A DNA stretch of 8,404 nt from Ilumatobacteraceae bacterium (lineage in GTDB: Bacteria; Actinomycetota; Acidimicrobiia; Acidimicrobiales; Ilumatobacteraceae). Location: NCBI GenBank assembly GCA_019090765.1, contig JAHRVJ010000378.1, positions 1 through 8,404 of the forward strand. The letters run 5' to 3'. Below, piece after piece: positions 1 to 5,512 of this stretch (positions within the stretch are counted from its first letter, which is position 1; the number at the start of each line of letters is the position of its first letter). Below the pieces are notes generated by a model. That model was not told the origin of the DNA, did not search any database, and saw nothing but the letters and a program-made list of their open reading frames with translations. The position numbers were made by a program, and so were the translations under genes.

Positions 1-1247
1 GAATCGATCTGCTTGGCGACCGGAATGATGTTCTTGTTGTTCGGCAAGATCACGACTTCGTCAGCGTTGACCCGCGTAACCGTGTCAAGTAGTTCAGCCG
101 TCGACGGATTCATGGTCTGACCTCCGGTGACTACTCCCTGAACTCTGAGCTGGGCAAACAGCTCGACCAGTCCTTCACCAGTACACACTGCAACCACGGC
201 CGTGGTCACCGGCGGGAGGCCCGCGCCAGCTTTGGAAATGATCGATGCCGGGCCGTCGGTGAGCTCAGCTTCGCGTTTCGCGTGCTCCTCCTCGACCTCC
301 TCGAACAAGTCGGTCACCCGAATCTGCTTCGGCCGACCGTCGAGTTCGATCGCCGTTTCAATCGCCGCGCCGATCTGGTTGGTGTGCACGTGGCAGTTCC
401 ACAACCCATCGCCACCGACTACTACGACAGAATCGCCAATTGCTCCCCACCCCTGGCGGAAGTCTCCAATTCGTTCGTCGGCAAGTTCTAGGAAATACAT
501 CACCTCGTAGCGCAACTCACTCACATCGAGCTCACCCTCGACGGTCGACTCTCGATGGGTCAAGCTCGCGAACACCTCGCCGACAGGACCGGCGGTGCCA
601 TCGTCTGGTTCAGCCTCCGGAAGCGGGTCTCCCGCCACCACATGCAAGGCCGCGTCGAGCAACAACAGATAGCCGGCTCCACCGGCGTCGACGACTCCCG
701 CATCTTTCAGGACAGCCAACAACTCAGGGGTATTCTCAAGAGAAATCCGGCCCGCCTCCTGCGCCGCACGCACAACCTCAACGAGCGAACCGCCAACATC
801 TGCGGCCGCTCTGGCCGCCTCGGCACTTTCTCGGCAAACAGTGAGGATGGTGCCCTCGATGGGCTTCAGAACCGCCTCGTATGCGCCAGCCGCGGCTGCC
901 TGCAACGCATCAGCGAAACGAACGCCCTGAATGTCGGCCTGCTCCTTTAGCGTCAACGCCAAGCCACGCATAATCTGGCTGAGGATGACACCGCTATTCC
1001 CGCGGGCCCCCATCAGCGAACCGTGACTAATGGCGTCACACGTAGCCGCTAGATCGTCTGCGGCCGCGGAATCCATTTCGGCCACGACCGCGTCAAGCGT
1101 GCGGGCCATGTTCGTGCCGGTGTCGCCGTCGGGCACTGGGTAAACGTTCAACCGATTCAGCGCTGGGGCATGATCCCGCACGGCGTCGCGAAAAGTACGG
1201 ACAGTGTCACGCAGCGATGCAGTATTCAACCGTTCAAGTGTCGGCAC
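1..1247 (-). CDS. DAK2-domain protein, YloV/FakA-like (partial, C-terminus off left edge)
   Basis: I read this frame directly: a GTG start at 1247 and 415 codons without a stop to the left edge, so the C-terminus is missing (family members are about 530-560 residues). An AGGATGG ribosome-binding site lies about 8 bases upstream. Residues 8-200 are a DhaL/DAK2 domain: PVPDGDTGTN at 37-46 carries the Mg/ATP-binding aspartates, GARGNSGVILSQ is at 80-91 and DAGVVDAGGAG at 182-192. A middle region contains CHVHTN (285-290), and the FakA-type C-terminal region begins near 350 with GGQTMNPS (375-382) and LPNNKNI (401-407). In Firmicutes the family is the fatty acid kinase subunit FakA, which phosphorylates FakB-bound fatty acid at the membrane; in actinobacteria the substrate is less certain, and no DegV/FakB partner is visible here. 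It is transcribed divergently from rpmB. Family assignment is firm, substrate is inference. Confidence 0.93.
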   Translation of the reverse strand, partial: MPTLERLNTASLRDTVRTFRDAVRDHAPALNRLNVYPVPDGDTGTNMARTLDAVVAEMDSAAADDLAATCDAISHGSLMGARGNSGVILSQIMRGLALTLKEQADIQGVRFADALQAAAAGAYEAVLKPIEGTILTVCRESAEAARAAADVGGSLVEVVRAAQEAGRISLENTPELLAVLKDAGVVDAGGAGYLLLLDAALHVVAGDPLPEAEPDDGTAGPVGEVFASLTHRESTVEGELDVSELRYEVMYFLELADERIGDFRQGWGAIGDSVVVVGGDGLWNCHVHTNQIGAAIETAIELDGRPKQIRVTDLFEEVEEEHAKREAELTDGPASIISKAGAGLPPVTTAVVAVCTGEGLVELFAQLRVQGVVTGGQTMNPSTAELLDTVTRVNADEVVILPNNKNIIPVAKQID

Positions 1248-1474
1248 GACTAGCCATCCTAGGAGTACGTTCACGCCCCAACACAGGCCAGCAACGGGAC
1301 CCGACACGCGTTGCGATGACAGGACCTCTATCACGACGTGGGTACAGCGATCGCGCTTGGTAGCATTCCATAGCTGTCTCAGCGAGAATTTCCTCGTATG
1401 AGCGGAGAGGCCGAAGACCGGCCTCGACAAATTGATCGAGCTGGGCAATGCCCGGCACCCTGCAGGAGAATTTA
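1248..1474. other. Divergent intergenic region between the DAK2 gene and rpmB
   Basis: This 227-bp spacer must hold promoters for both divergent genes, but I found no convincing -35/-10 pair on either strand. A 7-bp perfect hairpin lies at 1407-1425 on the rpmB side (GAGGCCG, loop AAGAC, CGGCCTC). The rpmB ribosome-binding site AGGAGA is at 1464-1469. A minus-strand open frame crosses the region but overlaps rpmB and the DAK2 start, and I do not call it. Confidence 0.5.
1407..1425 (+). other. Hairpin in the putative rpmB leader
   Basis: GAGGCCG at 1407-1413 and CGGCCTC at 1419-1425 are exact inverted repeats with the 5-base loop AAGAC. It lies 49 bases upstream of the rpmB start and has no following U-run, so it is not a classical terminator. 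It could be a leader structure or chance in GC-rich DNA; no function can be assigned. Confidence 0.35.
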
Positions 1475-1666
1475 ATGGCATCCAAGTGTGAAGTGTGTGG
1501 CAAAGGCCCGTCATGGGGCATGTCGGTGTCTCACTCGCATCGCCGTACCAAGCGACGCTGGAACCCGAATATCCAGCGCATCCGCGCCAAGGTCAATGGC
1601 GCCACAAAGCGAGTCAACGTCTGCACCGGCTGCATCAAGTCGGGCAAGATCGTCAAAGCCGGCTGA
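1475..1666 (+). CDS. rpmB: 50S ribosomal protein L28, four-cysteine zinc-binding form
   Basis: This is a 63-residue L28, a component of the large ribosomal subunit. It begins MASKCEVCGKGP and has the typical SVSHSHRRTKRRWNPNIQ segment (17-34) and the C-terminal CTGCIKSGKIVKAG (50-63). Cys5/Cys8 and Cys50/Cys53 form two CxxC pairs, so this is the zinc-binding (C+) version, known to have cysteine-free paralogues used under zinc limitation in some bacteria. I chose the ATG at 1475 because AGGAGA lies 5 bases upstream and MASKCEVCG is the family N-terminus; an upstream ATG at 1448 would add nine residues that L28 does not have. It is divergent from the DAK2 gene and followed 16 bases later by a cold-shock-like gene on the same strand. 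Confidence 0.97.
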   Translation: MASKCEVCGKGPSWGMSVSHSHRRTKRRWNPNIQRIRAKVNGATKRVNVCTGCIKSGKIVKAG

Positions 1667-1682
1667 AGTCGGGTCGCTGATC

Positions 1683-1913
1683 ATGCAGGGCGTTATCAAG
1701 GCTTACGATCCGGTGACCGGCGACGGCCTGATCATGGCCGACACCGATCTGAACGATTACGAGATGGCAGCCAACGCCCTGGAAGGCTCTATTTTCCGCA
1801 TGCTGCGACAAGGACAACGCGTCGTATTCGACCTCAACGACGAGGGTCGCGCGGTGCAGCTACGACTCGGCTCCGAGGTCGACATGGCGACCCCCGACAT
1901 CTACCCCCAATAG
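1683..1913 (+). CDS. Cold-shock-domain-like small protein with degenerate RNA-binding motifs
   Basis: The ATG at 1683 gives a 76-residue protein starting MQGVIKAYDPVTGDGLIMAD. The frame is open further upstream, but those residues are the shadow of rpmB in another frame, so they are excluded. The pattern resembles the cold-shock OB fold: GVIKAYDP corresponds to the G-x-VKWF strand, GDGLI to KGFGFI (RNP1), and LRQGQRVVFDLNDEGRAVQLRL (41-62) to the L-x-EGQ-x-V-x-F...A-x-NV end. The aromatic residues that bind nucleic acid in RNP1 and RNP2 (GFGFI, VFVH) are not conserved. It starts 16 bases after the rpmB stop and has no strong ribosome-binding site, so it may be cotranscribed and partly coupled to rpmB. 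Nucleic-acid binding is uncertain; the fold call is inference from pattern. Confidence 0.72.
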   Translation: MQGVIKAYDPVTGDGLIMADTDLNDYEMAANALEGSIFRMLRQGQRVVFDLNDEGRAVQLRLGSEVDMATPDIYPQ

Positions 1914-2082
1914 CTCCGGGCGGCGGCGGGCCTAAGGCTTATTTGCAGCCGCTCCTCCACCATGTTTAGTTTGTTGCTGCCGGGCGCTCTACGCTGAGGC
2001 TTGAATACAGCGCGACGAACACCGCGCACCCCCCCCATAGTCAAGAACGCACTCAACCGTGCACTCAATGAGGAGTCACCCG
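1914..2082 (+). promoter_or_regulatory. pckG upstream region with an 8-C tract
   Basis: This 169-bp spacer should carry the pckG promoter. I found no pair of boxes good enough to call; TACGCT at 1990-1995 fits only a loose TAnnnT -10 pattern without a well-spaced -35. A run of eight Cs occupies 2029-2036, about 46 bases upstream of the start. AGGAG at 2071-2075 is the ribosome-binding site that fixes the ATG at 2083. Confidence 0.4.
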
Positions 2083-3876
2083 ATGAGCGGGAATACCACT
2101 AGCCAACGTTTAAAGGACTGGGTTGCCGAATGGGCAGCAGTCATGCAGCCTGCCGATATTTACTGGTGCGACGGATCAGCCGAAGAGTACGAGCGGCTCT
2201 GCCAAGAACTTGTTGCGTCAGGAACGTTCACCAAGCTCGACGAGGCCAAGCGACCAAACAGCTACTGGGCCCACTCCGACCCGGCTGACGTGGCCCGTGT
2301 AGAAGACCGCACGTTCATCTGTTCGGCAACCGAGCAAGAGGCGGGGCCGAACAACAACTGGCGAGAGCCCGCCGAAATGCGCGCTGAGATGAAGTCGCTT
2401 TACACCGGCTGCATGAAGGGCCGCACGATGTACGTGGTGCCCTTCTCGATGGGCCCCCTTGGATCACCGATTGCCCACGTCGGCGTAGAGCTCACCGACT
2501 CCGCTTATGTCGCCGCGTCGATGCGGATTATGACGCGCATGGGCCAAGGCGCGCTCGACGTACTCGGCGACTCCGACTGGGTACCGTGCCTACATTCAGT
2601 GGGTGCGCCGCTCAATGGCGAGCCCGATGTTGCTTGGCCTTGCGACTCCGAGAACAAGTACATCGTGCACTTCCCGGACACCCGCGAAATCTGGTCCTAC
2701 GGCTCCGGCTACGGAGGAAATGCGCTGCTCGGGAAGAAGTGTTTCGCGCTGCGCATCGCCTCGGTGATGGCCCGCGACGACGGCTGGCTCGCGGAGCACA
2801 TGCTGATCCTCAAGCTCACCAGCCCCGAAGGCGAGTCGAAGTACATTGCGGCAGCCTTCCCATCGGCGTGCGGCAAGACCAACCTGGCGATGCTCGTTCC
2901 CACCATGCCCGGCTGGAAGGCCGAGACCATCGGTGACGACATCTGCTGGATGAAGTTCGGCGATGATGGTCGCTTGTGGGCAATCAACCCCGAAGCGGGG
3001 TTCTTCGGCGTCGCTCCGGGCACGAGCTACGAGACCAACGCCAACGCAATGGACAGCCTGTGGGGCAACTCGATCTACACCAACACCGCGCTGACCGACG
3101 ATGGCGACGTGTGGTGGGAAGAAATGTCCGACACTCCCCCGGCCCGCGCGACCGACTGGAAGGGCAACGCCTGGACTCCCGAGTCCGAAACCCCGGCCGC
3201 TCATCCAAACGCCCGATTCACCGCGCCAGCCGAGCAGTGCCCATCGATCGCCCCTGAGTGGGAAGATCCCGCGGGTGTACCGATTTCAGCGATCCTGTTC
3301 GGCGGCCGCCGGCGCACCACGGTGCCGCTAGTGACCGAGGCCAACGATTGGGAGCACGGAGTGTTCCTCGGTTCGATCATGGCGTCGGAAACCACCGCCG
3401 CTCAGCAGGGTGCTGTCGGCAAACTGCGCTTCGATCCGATGGCGATGCTCCCTTTCTGCGGGTACAACTACGCCGATTACTTCGCTCATTGGTTGTCGAT
3501 GGAGAAGAACACCGATCCAGCCAAGCTGCCGCAAATATTCTTCGTCAACTGGTTCCGTCGTGACGAAGATGGGCGTTTCCTGTGGCCTGGATTCGGCGAA
3601 AACAGCCGGGTGCTCAAGTGGGTATTCGAACGGGTCGGTGGCGACGTCGACGCGGTGCAAACTCCAATCGGCAAGCTGCCCACAGCAAACGACCTCGATA
3701 CCGATGGCCTCGACATTGACGCTGCTGATCTAGATACGTTGCTGTCAGTCGACATCGAAGGATGGAAGGCTGCCATCCCACAGATCCGAGAGCACTACGC
3801 AGTATTCGGCGAGGATCTTCCCGCCTCACTCGGCGTCGCGGTCGACAGCCTCGAAGCAAACCTCAACGCGTCCTAG
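2083..3876 (+). CDS. pckG: Phosphoenolpyruvate carboxykinase (GTP)
   Basis: This 597-residue cytosolic enzyme interconverts oxaloacetate + GTP and phosphoenolpyruvate + GDP + CO2, the entry step of gluconeogenesis, and can act in the anaplerotic direction in actinobacteria. Motifs in order: YGSGYGGN (206-213, substrate loop), FPSACGKTNLA (259-269) holding the kinase-1a P-loop and the GTP-type active-site cysteine (Cys263), GDDICWMKF (284-292) with the metal-binding aspartates, FGGRRRTTVPLV (406-417), and NWFRRDEDGRFLWPGFGENS (489-508). Length matches the family (about 600). The ATG at 2083 is preferred because AGGAG lies 7 bases upstream and it gives a normal N-terminus; GTG 2059 or ATG 2068 would only add a short unconserved tail. 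It stands alone, convergent to rpmA, and its stop codon lies inside a 23-bp tandem duplication. I see no broken or missing catalytic residue. Confidence 0.98.
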   Translation: MSGNTTSQRLKDWVAEWAAVMQPADIYWCDGSAEEYERLCQELVASGTFTKLDEAKRPNSYWAHSDPADVARVEDRTFICSATEQEAGPNNNWREPAEMRAEMKSLYTGCMKGRTMYVVPFSMGPLGSPIAHVGVELTDSAYVAASMRIMTRMGQGALDVLGDSDWVPCLHSVGAPLNGEPDVAWPCDSENKYIVHFPDTREIWSYGSGYGGNALLGKKCFALRIASVMARDDGWLAEHMLILKLTSPEGESKYIAAAFPSACGKTNLAMLVPTMPGWKAETIGDDICWMKFGDDGRLWAINPEAGFFGVAPGTSYETNANAMDSLWGNSIYTNTALTDDGDVWWEEMSDTPPARATDWKGNAWTPESETPAAHPNARFTAPAEQCPSIAPEWEDPAGVPISAILFGGRRRTTVPLVTEANDWEHGVFLGSIMASETTAAQQGAVGKLRFDPMAMLPFCGYNYADYFAHWLSMEKNTDPAKLPQIFFVNWFRRDEDGRFLWPGFGENSRVLKWVFERVGGDVDAVQTPIGKLPTANDLDTDGLDIDAADLDTLLSVDIEGWKAAIPQIREHYAVFGEDLPASLGVAVDSLEANLNAS

Positions 3877-3907
3877 CGCGACTGCTCAACGCGTCCTAGC
3901 GCGACTG
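3862..3907. repeat. Perfect 23-bp tandem duplication spanning the pckG stop
   Basis: The unit runs 3862-3884 and is repeated exactly at 3885-3907. It begins CTCAACGCGTCCTAG and ends CGCGACTG. The first unit contains the last pckG codons and the TAG at 3874-3876; the second is noncoding. The tail CGCGACTGCTCAA occurs a third time at 3996-4008 as the start of the second long repeat, linking this duplication to the adjacent elements. Confidence 0.95.
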
Positions 3908-3963
3908 CTCAAACGGTTTGTGTCAGCACAAACCCGTGCGCCACACGTAAGTGCTGACACAAA
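3900..3963. repeat. 64-bp palindromic repeat, copy 1
   Basis: Identical over 64 bases to 3996-4059, with a period of 96 bp. It carries an inverted repeat with 15-bp perfect arms extending just past the copy: GGTTTGTGTCAGCAC at 3915-3929 and GTGCTGACACAAACC at 3951-3965. The 21-base loop contains a small inner stem (CGTG/CACG). The left arm also forms its own hairpin, GGTTTGTG-TCAG-CACAAACC (3915-3934), so two mutually exclusive folds exist. It sits between convergent genes, a usual place for REP-like elements and bidirectional terminators, but no U-run follows the stem. Confidence 0.93.
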
Positions 3964-3965
3964 CC
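3915..3965. terminator. Long inverted repeat, possible bidirectional terminator or REP-type hairpin
   Basis: The 15-bp stem lies 39 bases after the pckG stop, and a second version at 4013-4059 lies nearer the rpmA end. Position between convergent genes fits a role in stopping or protecting both transcripts. The absence of a following T-run on either strand argues against a classical intrinsic terminator, so the function is inference. Confidence 0.35.
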
Positions 3966-3995
3966 CAGAACGCGACCACACGCTCGCGCACACCT

Positions 3996-4059
3996 CGCGA
4001 CTGCTCAAACGGTTTGTGTCAGCACAAACCCGTGCGCCACACGTAAGTGCTGACACAAA
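3996..4059. repeat. 64-bp palindromic repeat, copy 2
   Basis: Exact copy of 3900-3963. Its long hairpin has a 13-bp perfect stem (4013-4025 with 4047-4059), two pairs shorter than in copy 1 because the base after the copy differs (A at 4060). The 32 bases between the two copies are unique. Open frames across both copies merely translate the repeat twice and are not genes. Confidence 0.93.
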
Positions 4060-4130
4060 ACTGGATGTGGACTGGCGCGGCAAGGTCCGCTGGCTAGTCG
4101 CAGCAGGGCGGCTAGAGGGCGCTGGGGGGT

Positions 4131-4388
4131 CTAGGCGTCGGTGGGGACGACGTTGACGGTCTTGCGACCGCGACTCTGGCCGAACTGGACCGAGCCGTCA
4201 ACGAGACTGAAGAGCGTGTCGTCTTTACCCTTGCCGACGTTCTTGCCGGGGTGGAACTTGGTTCCACGCTGGCGAACCAGAATCGTTCCGGCAGTGATGT
4301 CGGTGCCGCCGAACGCCTTCACGCCCAAGCGCTGGGCATTGGAATCGCGACCGTTGCGGGTTGAACCGCCACCTTTAGTCTTTGACAT
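4131..4388 (-). CDS. rpmA: 50S ribosomal protein L27
   Basis: An 85-residue L27, which lies close to the peptidyl-transferase centre. It has the family block KGGGSTRNGRDSNAQRLGVK (5-24), then GTILVRQRGTKFHPGKNVG and GRKTVNVVPTDA at the end. The N-terminus is MSKTKGGG where many bacteria have MAHKKGGG; there is no Firmicutes-type cleaved N-terminal extension. AGGAGGAGAAG upstream (about 4396-4406) provides a strong ribosome-binding region. It follows rplU after 56 bases in the usual rplU-rpmA order. The expected obgE does not follow: the next gene is convergent pckG, so the operon ends here. Confidence 0.98.
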   Translation of the reverse strand: MSKTKGGGSTRNGRDSNAQRLGVKAFGGTDITAGTILVRQRGTKFHPGKNVGKGKDDTLFSLVDGSVQFGQSRGRKTVNVVPTDA

Positions 4389-4410
4389 GAGTGCTCTTCT
4401 CCTCCTGGAC

Positions 4411-4427
4411 GGCCGGGCTTGCCGGCT
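4411..4427 (-). other. Small GC hairpin in the rplU-rpmA spacer
   Basis: GCCGG at 4412-4416 and CCGGC at 4422-4426 form a 5-bp stem with a 5-base loop, extendable by one G-U pair. It lies just upstream of the rpmA ribosome-binding site. It may influence message processing or translation between the two genes, but it could equally be chance. Confidence 0.3.
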
Positions 4428-4444
4428 CGTTCAGATGCGTCGGG

Positions 4445-4753
4445 TCAGACAGTGATCGAGGTGATCTCGACCAGATGGTAATTCTGACGATGGCCGTAAC
4501 GGCGATGGTTATTGGTGCGGCGCTTGAAGGTATAGCCGTTGATCTTCGGGCCTTTGACCTGACCAACAATCTTGCCCGTGACTGAAGCATTCTTCAGCTC
4601 ATCGGGGGTTGCCAGGACTGAGCCATCGTCGACCACCATTACAGGGGTCAGCGAGACATCGCTGCCCTCTTCGGCGTCGAGCAGCTCCAGTCGGACCTGC
4701 TGGCCTTCGGCTACCTTTTCTTGCTTGCCACCTGAGGCGATTACTGCGTACAT
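4445..4753 (-). CDS. rplU: 50S ribosomal protein L21
   Basis: A 102-residue L21, a 23S rRNA-binding protein of the large subunit. It starts MYAVIASGGKQEKVAEGQ and ends with the conserved block KRRTNNHRRYGHRQNYHLVE, which contacts rRNA. I chose the ATG at 4753 because MYAVI-x-SGGKQ is the family N-terminus; the upstream GTG at 4795 adds 14 residues unlike L21. No Shine-Dalgarno sequence precedes the ATG, while a promoter-like pair lies directly upstream, suggesting a very short or absent 5' leader. First gene of the rplU-rpmA pair. Confidence 0.97.
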   Translation of the reverse strand: MYAVIASGGKQEKVAEGQQVRLELLDAEEGSDVSLTPVMVVDDGSVLATPDELKNASVTGKIVGQVKGPKINGYTFKRRTNNHRRYGHRQNYHLVEITSITV

Positions 4754-4764
4754 AGCGATAAACC

Positions 4765-4792
4765 ATGTTAGCGGGCAAGTCGTGACCCTCAA
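4765..4792 (-). promoter_or_regulatory. Candidate rplU promoter
   Basis: On the minus strand, TTGAGG (4792-4787) and TAACAT (4770-4765) are spaced by 16 bases. Transcription would start around 4757-4759, only about 4-6 bases before the rplU ATG. That agrees with the lack of a ribosome-binding site. The boxes match the primary sigma consensus moderately; not proven. Confidence 0.4.
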
Positions 4793-4833
4793 CACCGAAA
4801 TGATATTCGCCGAGGAAAGCTGAAGGCTAGGAC

Positions 4834-5148
4834 TCAGATTGCGCAGCAGGAATCGTCGTCTGGGCCACCGCCAGCAGCTTGAAATTCGACCGACAACGAC
4901 TTCGACAGCCGACCTTTCGTTACAACACGCATCGATTCGGCCATCCCGACCAGGGTCGGCGTAATCAGAATCTGAAATCGATCATGACGCAGCTTGCGGT
5001 ATGCCGCGAGGTTTTTGCCTTTGACGTTGGTGTCGACCGACACCTCTGCAATTTTACCTCAACCGGTTGGACGGATGAAGTCGATCGACATCGTTCCGCC
5101 CTTCTTCTCCAATACCCGTCGAGCGTCGTCAGAAATCACAATCTGCAT
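4834..5148 (-). CDS. HesB/IscA-like protein with in-frame UGA: probable selenoprotein
   Basis: From ATG 5148 there are 29 codons (MQIVISDDARRVLEKKGG...), a UGA at 5061-5059, then 74 more in-frame codons to TGA at 4834. Read with Sec at codon 30, the product has 104 residues, close to IscA (about 107). It resembles A-type Fe-S carriers: ISDDARRVLEKKGG matches the start of helix 1, RPTG-U-GK (26-32) falls where IscA has TSGCSG, ILITPTLVG (60-68) matches the VVVDGKSL strand, and SKSLSVEF (82-89) the late strand. Cys101-Cys102 stand where IscA has its CGC pair. HesB-like proteins are a known bacterial selenoprotein family. A SECIS-like hairpin follows the UGA. Likely role is Fe-S cluster handling or thiol/selenol redox in the cytosol. 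It lies 43 bases after the small membrane-protein gene. Alternatives: a nonsense-mutated pseudogene, or a shorter protein from GTG 5043. Confidence 0.72.
5029..5044 (-). promoter_or_regulatory. SECIS-like hairpin downstream of the in-frame UGA
   Basis: On the minus strand GGUGUC-GGUC-GACACC forms a perfect 6-bp stem with a four-base loop. Fourteen bases separate it from the UGA (5061-5059), placing the loop 20 bases after the UGA, where bacterial SelB-binding elements normally lie. The loop GGUC is the one I recall for the E. coli fdhF SECIS, whose stem also begins GGU and ends ACC. The bulged U of fdhF is absent. It is part of the coding sequence. Confidence 0.65.
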
Positions 5149-5191
5149 CGCGTCAGCCTAGAACATGACCTGGCCGGTGGGTTGGCGACGG

Positions 5192-5512
5192 TCAATCGTC
5201 GGGCGGCTTGTTGACACCGCTCGGCGGCATCCATGCAACCACGAGGCACGCCGCGCCGATAATTGCCAATACCACCGACGCCAGACCGCTGCTAGCCAAC
5301 CACGGCAACTGATCAGATACCTCCGAACGCGAGGCCACCTCATCCCAGGTGATCCAAACCGCGACGAAGGCCGCAACCCAGGCCGCAACCGCGGCGATCA
5401 CCGCGAACATTCGACGTCGCCGCCAATCGCGCGCGTCGTCGGCGGCGACCAGATCGCGTAGTGCGCTCCAGTCGACCGTGGGCGTCGACTCTGGTGGTTG
5501 TTGTTCACTCAT
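5192..5512 (-). CDS. Small two-helix membrane protein of unknown function
   Basis: A 106-residue protein I do not recognise. The N-terminal 30 residues are polar and proline-rich (MSEQQPPESTPTVDWSALRD), followed by a basic patch DWRRRR (29-34). Two hydrophobic helices lie at about 35-56 and 72-95, joined by a short polar loop, and a hydrophilic tail ends PPDD. The arginines before helix 1 suggest the N-terminus is cytoplasmic. I chose ATG 5512 over the upstream start at 5542 because GGAGGT (5522-5517) sits 4 bases before it. It overlaps the end of livF by 8 bases, so translation is probably coupled. Location suggests a link with the Liv transporter, but that is only context. Confidence 0.8.
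   Translation of the reverse strand: MSEQQPPESTPTVDWSALRDLVAADDARDWRRRRMFAVIAAVAAWVAAFVAVWITWDEVASRSEVSDQLPWLASSGLASVVLAIIGAACLVVAWMPPSGVNKPPDD

Noticed and set aside
202..950. Several plus-strand frames of 69-134 residues at the left end
   Set aside because: They are antisense to the DAK2 gene, whose minus-strand frame is intact with diagnostic motifs throughout.
1234..1521. 95-residue minus-strand frame across the rpmB/DAK2 divergent spacer, ending MASRADT
   Set aside because: It overlaps the antisense of the rpmB start and runs 14 bases into the DAK2 gene. No family is recognised, and the AGGATGG near its end is better explained as the DAK2 ribosome-binding site. A stretch such as LRSYEEILAETAMECYQ looks protein-like, so it is only a weak candidate.
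2596..3204. 202-residue minus-strand frame inside pckG
   Set aside because: Shadow of the well-supported pckG frame in GC-rich DNA; no recognisable domain.
3886..4083. 65-residue minus-strand frame with an internal repeated peptide (FVSALTCGARVCADTN)
   Set aside because: The peptide repeat is just the translation of the two identical 64-bp palindromic copies; no ribosome-binding site or homology is apparent.
3877..4130. CRISPR array
   Set aside because: Only two copies of a 64-bp unit separated by 32 bp, with long internal palindromes and no cas genes; this fits a REP-like element and not a CRISPR.
4834..5043. Independent 69-residue protein starting at GTG 5043
   Set aside because: It would lack the IscA-like N-terminus and first cluster ligand position, has no well-placed ribosome-binding site, and the frame continues upstream through a single UGA into a family-like start at 5148. 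It is better read as the downstream part of the selenoprotein candidate.
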